Source: Spirogloea muscicola | Lineage: Eukaryota; Streptophyta; Zygnematophyceae; Spirogloeales; Spirogloeaceae | Assembly (NCBI GenBank): GCA_009602725.1 | Contig: WELB01000166.1 | Location: 306,149 to 321,492 of the forward strand | DNA: 15,344 bases | Direction: 5' to 3' | Part shown: piece by piece, positions 8,271-13,954 of the stretch | How positions within the stretch are numbered: position 1 is the stretch's first letter | Layout: every line of letters begins with the position of its first letter | Made by a program: the position numbers and the translations under genes | The notes under the pieces: model-generated | The model's database searches: none | Told to the model about the DNA's origin: nothing | The model's input: only the letters and a program-made list of their open reading frames with translations

Positions 8271-8583
8271 CCGTTAAAGCTCGGCCTGCGCGCAAGTGAC
8301 CCGCGAAGGCAAGGGACCCCTGCAGCGAGATCGCCTAACGCATTCGGAAGACTTGAGCGAGGGACCCGGCGACGTTGAAGCCGGGCTGCTCGCCCTCTGC
8401 TCGAGGCGGCGGGCCGCGGCACGCCGCGCCAGGCGGTGGAGCAAGTCAAGCCATTTCGAGCCAAAGGCTCCGTGCACGTTGACTGCCAGTGCAACGTACA
8501 CGTCTCCCACCGGGTGGTCCGAGTACTTCCCGTTCTTTTTCGCCCGCCACTTGGCCGACTGCGTCGCGTATTGTAAGGGTCAT
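8271..8583 (-). pseudogene. Retrotransposon polyprotein C-terminus, broken copy
   Basis: Codons from 8583 leftwards encode about 100 residues containing SAKWRAKKNGKYSDHP, DVYVALAVNVHGAFGSKW and LDLLHRLARRAAARR. In another frame at 8271-8347 the DNA reads RMR, stop, AISLQGSLAFAGHLRAGRAL. The same order occurs in the plus-strand copy: MDIYGG, then KWSSLKQHLARLVDARRR, then RMRLSLSLQRSQALALHQRAGRAL. So both are copies of one protein, and this one has at least a frameshift and an in-frame TAG. The layout of a basic KxxxY segment, a V/F-hydrophobic-E/D/N-x-x-G segment and an RLSxSLQR segment resembles the region downstream of the reverse transcriptase in non-LTR-type elements, which carries a restriction-endonuclease-like fold. 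That family call is from memory of the motif pattern. The upstream RT domain is absent, so the copy is 5' truncated. Confidence 0.55.
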
Positions 8584-8977
8584 GCATGTACTTGCGAATC
8601 TGCATGTACTTACGAAAGTCGAGTTCCTGTGGATGCCGTGAGAAGTACAGTCATACTGCTACATGATTTAGAGCAGGGAAACGAAGCACGAATGCCAGTG
8701 ATTAGGCATGAATGGCACTGAAGCTCTTCTGAAGTCAGTGGATAGGTGGTGAGGGTTGACACACTCGACCTGAATCCGTCAGTGTAAACGAATCGCATCC
8801 TTTATCATGTTCAATGGCGGTGGAGCCTTCATCATATTTATCGAGCAGTTTGCATACCTTAGCCATGCCGGCGGCTACCCCCTAACCTGTGCAAGCAAGT
8901 GGGCCATCTCTGATCAGATCTCTCGACTTTCAGACTGTAGCAGCCTGAAAGCACATGCACAGGTCTGCTATGCTTGA
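8584..8977. other. Spacer between divergent retroelement copies
   Basis: This holds an imperfect 18-base tandem pair beginning TGCATGTACTTGCGAATC at 8583 and 8601, and no recognisable exon. It separates the 5'-truncation points of two retroelement copies that point away from each other. Confidence 0.4.
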
Positions 8978-9565
8978 AAGCAGACGGCTCCACAACCTGC
9001 GCAGGCAGCTCCGCGGGTCTTGGCGATGGAGGTGTTCGGCATCATGCCAATTTCCTCAAGGCGCGGCAAGCCATACGTGCAACGTCTGGACGTGGTCGCC
9101 ACCCCCCGGGGCGGTGGGCCTCGTCTGCTCCTGGACGTGGTACTGATCGACGCGTACAAGGCTGGCGCACCCACGTCGACCGTGTCTGGCTGGGCCACGT
9201 CCAGCGCGGAGCGCAAGAAGGAGCGGCACTACTAGGACCATCCCCGAGGGGACCATCTTCATCCGTGTGCCATGGATATCTACGGAGGCTACGCCGTGAA
9301 ATGGTCCTCCCTGAAACAGCATCTGGCACGGCTGGTTGATGCGCGTCGTCGAAGTCGGGGGGGCAGCTTGGGCCACTCCAGCATTCCGCAGGCCTTACTT
9401 GCATATTATAGAATGCGGCTCTCACTTAGTTTGCAGCGCTCGCAAGCATTGGCTCTTCATCAACGTGCAGGGCGCGCATTAAGTCAGGCCTCCGGCTTTC
9501 GTGGCGGCGCTCCAGATCCCCAAGTTAGCTTGTCGGATATGTTTGTGCTCATCCTTGGATACTGA
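8978..9565 (+). pseudogene. Retrotransposon polyprotein C-terminus, broken copy
   Basis: From 8978 one frame encodes MEVFGIMPISSRRGKPYV, QRLDVVATP, GPRLLLDVVLIDAYKAG and SGWATSSAERKKERHY, then hits TAG at 9233-9235. The next bases continue the protein in the +1 frame (RTIPEGTIFI at about 9235-9264). The original frame resumes at 9272 with MDIYGGYAVKWSS, LKQHLARLVDARRRSRGG and RMRLSLSLQRSQALALHQRA. Two compensating small indels explain this. The D..LIDA...K pattern followed by AERKKxxHY and RLSLSLQR resembles the endonuclease-like C-terminus of non-LTR retrotransposon polyproteins (inference from motif layout). No reverse transcriptase core precedes it: a TGA lies at 8975-8977, so the copy is truncated or decayed there. 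Its 3' flank is shared with the minus copy. Confidence 0.6.
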
Positions 9566-9702
9566 TGTCACCTTAGGCACCTTGGTTTCGTTTTCCGTAT
9601 AATGTAGCCCTGTTTAGTTGGCCCTAGACTCTGCCTGAACAATGTATCGGCTTGAATTGGCCTCCATTTCATTTCATGCGCCCCGCGCGCCTTCTCTCTT
9701 CG
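9484..9702 (+). mobile_element. Retrotransposon 3' region, plus copy
   Basis: This runs from TCAGGCCTCCGGCTTTCGTG through TGTCACCTTAGGCACCTTGG to the tail GCCTGAACAATGTATCGGCT and TTCATGCGCCCCGCGC and CTTCTCTCTT. It matches the minus-strand copy at 7801-8030 over its whole length but lacks the SINE-like insertion found there. No poly-A or simple-repeat tail follows. The last conserved bases are pyrimidine-rich. Confidence 0.75.
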
Positions 9703-10100
9703 GGCTGCACAGCCTGTAAGTGCAGGTAGCATGGGGAGAGGCATGTACTTGCAGCAGGGCAAACCTGTCACAGATAATGCTAGCCACCTACGATGGCGCC
9801 CTCGTAAGCCCAGGAGAGGTCCAGCAAACGGCCTGCTCTTGAGGCGCGAGCCACAAACGCTGCAGCAATTCCCCATGTTCAGCAAACAACATGTCCTTCA
9901 GGAGGAGGGGAGCTCGGCAAGGAGCGTCACTCTTGGCAATGCGCAACCATCTTCATTCGTGTGCATCCTCAGTATGCATGACACCAATAGCATACTCGTT
10001 CCATTCGATTGTAAGTCCACACGGGCTTATGTTACTCCTCTGTGATTGTTAAGGCAGATCACGTTGAGCAGGGCACGTCATGCCAATAAGAAGGGCACCC
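9703..10100. other. No recognisable gene
   Basis: An open frame of about 104 codons on the plus strand (9731-10045) is the longest, but it contains no motif I recognise and a shorter minus-strand frame overlaps its left half. Nothing else is supported between the retroelement tail and the ankyrin remnant. Confidence 0.3.
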
Positions 10101-10137
10101 CCAGGTCTTCTGTTCCTTACACAGAGCCACACTTGAT

Positions 10138-10500
10138 GCGGCTGTGACTGCTGCGTTACTGTTACTCGCAACTTTTGCACGGAGCAACACACGCACAATC
10201 CTATTTGACCTTCTTACGATGCAACTCTTGTTGCATTTGCAGGATCTGCACGCCCATCTTAGAGCAAAGCGTGCACTGATTTTCAGATGCCTATCTCAGC
10301 ATTTGCCAACACAACTGCTTCATCAGCATCTGTTGTAGGATCTGCGCGGCCAGCTTTGAGCAATGCGCGCAGAATTGCAGTGTGGCCGTTCTGAGATGCC
10401 ACTAAGAATCAAAGATAGATGCACTGTGGTTATCTGCAGGATCTGCATGACCATCTTCGAGCAATGCATGCACTTCTTTTGTATCGTGAGCTTTCAGGTG
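10138..10500 (-). pseudogene. Decayed ankyrin-repeat array
   Basis: Ankyrin-type helices recur on the minus strand. Unit 1 near 10467-10430 reads KEVHALLEDGHADPADN. Unit 2 near 10400-10338 reads ASQNGHTAILRALLKAGRAD and P. Unit 3 near 10273-10230 reads VHALL, stop, DGRADPANATRVAS. Unit 4 near 10197-10140 reads IVRVLLRAKVASNSNAAV. The anchor GAGCAA...GC in the plus strand recurs at spacings of 101, 96 and about 80 bases, near the 99 bases (33 residues) of an ankyrin repeat. The units are in different frames with in-frame TAA and TGA, so this is a pseudogene or a fragment. Ankyrin repeats are protein-interaction modules; the rest of the protein is not visible on either side. Confidence 0.65.
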
Positions 10501-10529
10501 CATCTACAAGTGCTGCGAGAGCCAGCGCC

Positions 10530-11090
10530 CACGGCCTGGGGGACATAGCCTTCGTCCCCATCTGCTAGGCTGGCCTTATCGCTAACGGGGGGCTGCTGGC
10601 ATTGGGGGGCAGCCGCGAGAAGCTGTATGAGCCTGCCGAGTGCAGACAACGAGAGCGCGGATGGCAGGCTGGGCAAGCAGGGCTCTCTTTCAGTGCCCCC
10701 AGTGCCTGCAGCAGCCAGTCGGACGCAGGCCGCAGCCATGGCGCCCTTGGGAAGCTCGCCCCCCCCCAACCGGCTCGGCTCCTAGCGCCCCCCACCGCCA
10801 TGCGCAGCATCCCCCCTCTCTCTCACGGCTCCACGCGACGCCCCTCTGCGCTGCACGTTCTGGGCTCTGCTTCTCCCTTTGCCACTGCCCCCTGTCGAAC
10901 CTTGTCACTTCTCCCCAGGCCGGCCATGGCTGCCTCCTTCCAGGGCTCTTCTCATCACCCCGTCTCGTGGGAGCTGCTTCTTCTTCTACGCCCACCCACC
11001 ATCAAGCAGACGGTGCGGAGCACCGCCGCGGGGCTGCCAGGGAGTTCTGCTCCGTGGATGCAAGAATCGAGCAAATTTGAGGGGAGCAAG
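10530..11090. other. GC-rich stretch, no supported gene
   Basis: Long open frames occur on both strands and in several frames at once (one of 269 codons on the plus strand, 10602-11411). Their translations are compositionally biased and overlap one another, as expected where stop codons are rare. A diverged repeat box TGTCGAACCTTGTCACTTC occurs at about 10893-10911, indicating that repeat-derived DNA lies inside these frames. Confidence 0.4.
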
Positions 11091-11095
11091 GCAGA

Positions 11096-11141
11096 GGGAG
11101 GAGGGAGGGAGGGAGGCGCCCACGGCCTCCCTCCCTCCCTC
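11096..11141. other. G-tract hairpin with quadruplex potential
   Basis: GAGGGAGGGAGGGAGGC at 11101-11117 is the exact reverse complement of 11125-11141, with a 7-base loop. The left arm together with GGG at 11096-11098 has four GGG tracts separated by 1-4 bases, which meets the usual G-quadruplex pattern; the right arm has the same potential on the minus strand. A hairpin and a quadruplex would compete here. It is also a likely polymerase-slippage site. Confidence 0.7.
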
Positions 11142-11407
11142 GTCCCACTACACTATGCGGGGCAGCAGCACGAACGTTATAGCCCACGGTGCGCTGCTCG
11201 TGGAGGCGCGTGGTGGTCAGGGTACGATGGGAGCGAGCTGGCGTGCTGCAGGGCTGCCGCAGCCGACGCCGTGTGGACGCCGGTGGGCCCGCCGCCGCTG
11301 GCGGCGCTGCTGCTGGCGCTGCTGCCGGTACCACGGCCCATGCCGGCCATGCCTAGGAGGTGGTGGCCTGCCCCGCCTAGCAAGCCACCATCAATCCGCT
11401 GTTCACC

Positions 11408-11586
11408 TTGAACCCATAGCCATCGGTCTGGCCGCCAGCTCGGCCACCACCAATGCCGCACCCATCCAACGAGCTGACAGCACCCGATGGGGAGGCGCAC
11501 ATGTCCATCTGAGTGGTGGAGTTGCTGTTACTGCCTCCCCCGCTGCTGCCACCGTCAGTGTCTGCATACAACTCCACCAGTGGCAT
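11408..11586 (-). CDS. Possible low-complexity exon, unknown protein
   Basis: The minus strand has an open frame with ELYADTDGGSSGGGSNSN, TQMDMCASPSG and GGQTDGYGFK, ending next to a good donor-like TTCAAG|GTGAAC at about 11409. The Ser/Gly/Asn composition resembles linkers common in green-algal proteins. I recognise no domain. It lies downstream of the kinase-tail exons on the same strand, so it might be a further 3' exon, a separate gene or a chance frame. Confidence 0.2.
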
Positions 11587-11921
11587 GAATACTCAGCAGC
11601 CAACTATTGACTTCGTGACCGAGCACAAGAGCCTGATTGTCGAACACAGAATCGCACTTACTGGTACTTTCAAGGTCTGTTGTCTACATTTACAACCTTG
11701 TATGCTGTGGCGTTCTCCGAAGGACATCCTGTCACTAGCTGCACATCTGAAGGGTGCAAGGGAAAGGCTGCCAGGTACCAAGGCAGGGACTTGACATGAA
11801 TGGAACGCACCAAATATTGACGTGATTGGTGGCCGCTTCGTATTGCTCCTCCCTTTAAGTGCAGCTGCAACACATGAGACAGAGTGGCAGAGAGGCAGGT
11901 CAGGAGGGAACGATGCTTCCA

Positions 11922-11985
11922 GGGGAGGGCGGTGGCTGGGAGAGGCCAGCCCAGAAGAAAGAAAAAACGAAGTAACAAAGCAGAA
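11922..11985 (-). repeat. SINE-like core copy next to kinase exon
   Basis: The minus strand reads TTTCTTTCTTCTGGGCTGGC, then CTCTCCCAGCCACCGCCCTC and CCCTGGAAGC. This matches 3525-3550 (also inverted) and the 2500-2520 core. It begins about 60 bases beyond the last supported NDR exon, so it lies in that gene's 3' flank or following intron. Confidence 0.65.
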
Positions 11986-12046
11986 GACACTCTGGCACTT
12001 GCATTCAGTGAAAAGAACTGCATCAGGATCCCAGGATCGTGCTCAC

Positions 12047-12128
12047 TTATGGGCGAGTGCGTGTCCTGGATGATCTCAAAGTTCTTGTAAGTGTAGCCAA
12101 CAAAACTGATGTCCTTGCTTGAGAGCAT
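12047..12128 (-). CDS. NDR-type kinase hydrophobic-motif exon
   Basis: A pyrimidine-rich acceptor (TCGCTCTGGCAG) precedes the exon, which encodes MLSSKDISFVGYTYKNFEII and a short acidic end, up to a CATAA|GTGAGC donor. FVGYTYKNFE is the hydrophobic motif of nuclear Dbf2-related (NDR/LATS) AGC kinases. In characterised members its Thr is phosphorylated by an upstream MST/Ste20 kinase to activate the enzyme. The wording of the exon is closest, from memory, to plant NDR kinases. It joins the 12524-12640 exon in phase 0 across an intron of about 395 bases. The stop codon is not in this exon if the donor is used; if the donor is skipped, the frame runs on into repeat DNA. The kinase would act in the cytoplasm or nucleus in growth and division control. 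Confidence 0.8.
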
Positions 12129-12523
12129 CTGCCAGAGCGACACACAAGGGGGCCGCAGCCACTTGGGCAGGATACCAAGAGACCCTATATAGGAAGCAAG
12201 GGGCCTAACCATGACCTGAATCCCAAGCTCCAGCACTAAGAAGCGGGGAGCGTGCTCGGCTGCAGGCACGCCAGCAGTGTACTGGAGGGGCTTGCCTCGC
12301 CACGGCCCTTGTCGCTGGCTCGACGATGGGCCGCTCGGTGCCTGCAGTCCCGTGTATCCCCACCAAGTGCAGGTTATCATTCCGTGGTGCGTTTGTGCAC
12401 ACTACATTACTATACATTGATCCCCAACACTCGGCACCCGCCAGGTGATGTGCGAGAGGAAGGCACAGACCAATTTATGGACAAGCCGTAGAGGAAAGGG
12501 GCAGGCGGGGCGCCAGGATGCAC

Positions 12524-12640
12524 CTCTTCAGGAAACTTCTCAAAATTCTGGGTGTCGAGCTCGCCTGTGACCTCGGGTTGAAATGCCGCCTTCATCTTGT
12601 ACAGCCGGTTCCATGGGAGGCCCAGGAACCACGCATGACT
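12524..12640 (-). CDS. NDR-type kinase C-lobe end and AGC tail exon
   Basis: This is an exon of 39 codons, phase 0 at both ends, between an AAGCAG acceptor and a GAAGAG|GTGCAT donor. It encodes SHAWFLGLPWNRLYKMKAAF followed by QPEV and GELDTQNFEKFPEE. In NDR kinases this is the end of the catalytic C-lobe (the H-P/A-W/F-F motif) and the start of the AGC C-tail. Plant NDR kinases have almost the same WxxLYxMKAAF and ELDTQNFEKF words. The frame has a TGA at 12659-12661, so the exon cannot extend further upstream. The preceding kinase subdomains should lie on the minus strand above 12660, but there I find neprosin-like exons instead of the nucleotide-binding loop, catalytic loop or activation segment. 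Either a long intron hosts other DNA or only the tail is present. Confidence 0.8.
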
Positions 12641-12897
12641 CTGCTTGACGCCCACGCCTCACGGCTTCACAACTCAGGGCTTCTGTGCCAAGCCACCACT
12701 ACTGGCGGCGGTAGTATGTGGGATGGGGACGAGGGTGTTGTCGAGATGTATGGTCAGACGAATAGACATGTGGCCTGCACTGGCTGCCGTGCCAGACTGC
12801 GTGGCTGGGAGCTGCCAGGCAGAGGCGCCTGCAGGCCCGGCTTGCCTGTCGCACTCCATTTACGCTCCCGGCCCACAGTGGCCAGGCGCCGCGAGTT

Positions 12898-13785
12898 CTA
12901 GCGGTGCGCTTTGCCCTGGGTTAGGGGCAGGTGCTGGCAGGGAAAATACGGCTTGGGCGTGGTTTTCATGGTGTCGGGTACGTTGGGGCCTGCCGTCTGC
13001 ATTGAGCCGTCGGGCAAGCCCTCAGGTCGTGAGGGGCGCATACGTTGAAACTTGCACGCACGAACATGCTTCAAAGAAGAGAGGACCCGATACAGGATAG
13101 CCACCCTGCCTACGATAAGGACTTAACCTTGAAGCTGCACCAATTACAAGAGTGAGTACAATGTTACAAGAGTGAGTACAATGTGATCGACTACCTGAAT
13201 TTGATGTCCTTTGGCACGTGCATCCTGCATGGTGATCTGGTCCTCGACCTTCACGCAGTCGACCACGTCGCCATCCTCCGTCTAGGAGCCAAGGTCACAG
13301 CCACCACAACCGCACGCTGTCATTAGAGCTGGGCTTCACGGACCATTGCGCCATGTCCTCTTGCGGTAACTGGCGCGCAGCCGCCAGAAACATGCTTGAC
13401 CCTCACCATCACTGTCTTCACGGCAGGGCGCTTGTGCTTTTTCAATTACTTGTGGATCTTGGCCATCGCCGTCTTGCCTGCAATCGCCTCAAGGACGTCC
13501 ACGTGTGAGGCTTGGCGTTGCTGTGACATGCCGCGGCGACTGCCAGACCTGCTCTCCACAGTGTCCAGAGCAAGGCTGCAGCCTGGTAAACCACACGGTG
13601 GGGAGACGGGGAGAAACAATGCAGCTCATGCGTGCGCAAGCTTGAGCTGCGGGAGGCAACTTCGAGACGTGGGCATGAGGGGCATTGGGGAGACCTGGCC
13701 GTGCGGCGGCGGCGCGTTGCACGCAGCAGGCTTCGAACGCCAGCAGGGTGAGGAGCAGCAGCGCCAGGAGGTGAAGGCGCGCCAT
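12898..13785 (-). pseudogene. Neprosin-type secreted protein, N-terminal exons
   Basis: ATG at 13785 in a GCCGCC-ATG-GCG context begins MARLHLLALLLLTLLAFEA, a clear signal peptide. Three later minus-strand exons read like the plant neprosin activation peptide. Exon 2 (about 13533 to 13407, donor ATG|GTGAGG) has DVLEAIAGKTAMAKIHK, TAA, LKKHKRPAVKTVM. Exon 3 (13281 to 13195, CTCCTAG acceptor, CAG|GTAGTC donor) has TEDGDVVDCVKVEDQITMQD and GHQIQ. Exon 4 (from 13050) has FQRMRPSRPEGLPDGS. These correspond to the PAVKTI, DGDxIDCV and MRPSxxPEGL words of Neprosin_AP. Neprosins are secreted glutamic endopeptidases of family G3. Exon phases agree (0-0) across exons 2-4. The catalytic domain is not found to the left, where NDR kinase exons lie. 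The TAA at 13446-13448 and the missing catalytic part suggest a pseudogene or fragment; a base error or recoding is possible. Confidence 0.65.
13144..13183. repeat. 20-bp perfect tandem duplication
   Basis: TTACAAGAGTGAGTACAATG occurs twice head to tail (13144-13163 and 13164-13183). It lies inside the short intron between the neprosin-like exons 3 and 4, right after the splice donor of exon 3. It lengthens that intron from about 125 to 145 bases. Confidence 0.85.
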
Positions 13786-13917
13786 GGCGGCTCTGCGCTC
13801 CGACGAGGCGGCAGGGCCGGGCGTGGGGCGGGGCAGCGCGGGCGGGCTGGTGGGCGGGGGAGCTGAGGCGGGAGGGAGAGGCAGCGGTCTGGGGCATTCG
13901 GTTGGGAGCGGCGGCAG

Positions 13918-13925
13918 CTTATAAG
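13918..13925 (-). promoter_or_regulatory. TATA-like box of the neprosin-type gene
   Basis: The minus strand reads CCCTTATAAGCTG about 135 bases upstream of the ATG at 13785. A start site some 25-35 bases downstream would leave a 5' untranslated leader of roughly 100 bases, GC-rich and free of upstream ATG in the stretch read. Placement is inferred from sequence only. Confidence 0.45.
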
Positions 13926-13954
13926 GGATTAAAGCTTGCGTGTGACGGGATACN

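Noticed and set aside
10602-11411. 269-codon open frame on the plus strand, the longest in the window
   Set aside because: It lies in GC-rich DNA where several frames on both strands are open at once, spans a repeat-derived box (about 10893-10911) and the G-tract hairpin, and its translation is biased without any motif.
11590-11795. Plus-strand frame with CTSEGCKGKAARYQGRDL, and a minus-strand DNRP word resembling neprosin
   Set aside because: Neither extends into a recognisable domain. The DNRP word is followed at once by a stop and lacks the adjacent YWT and TGCYN words of neprosin.
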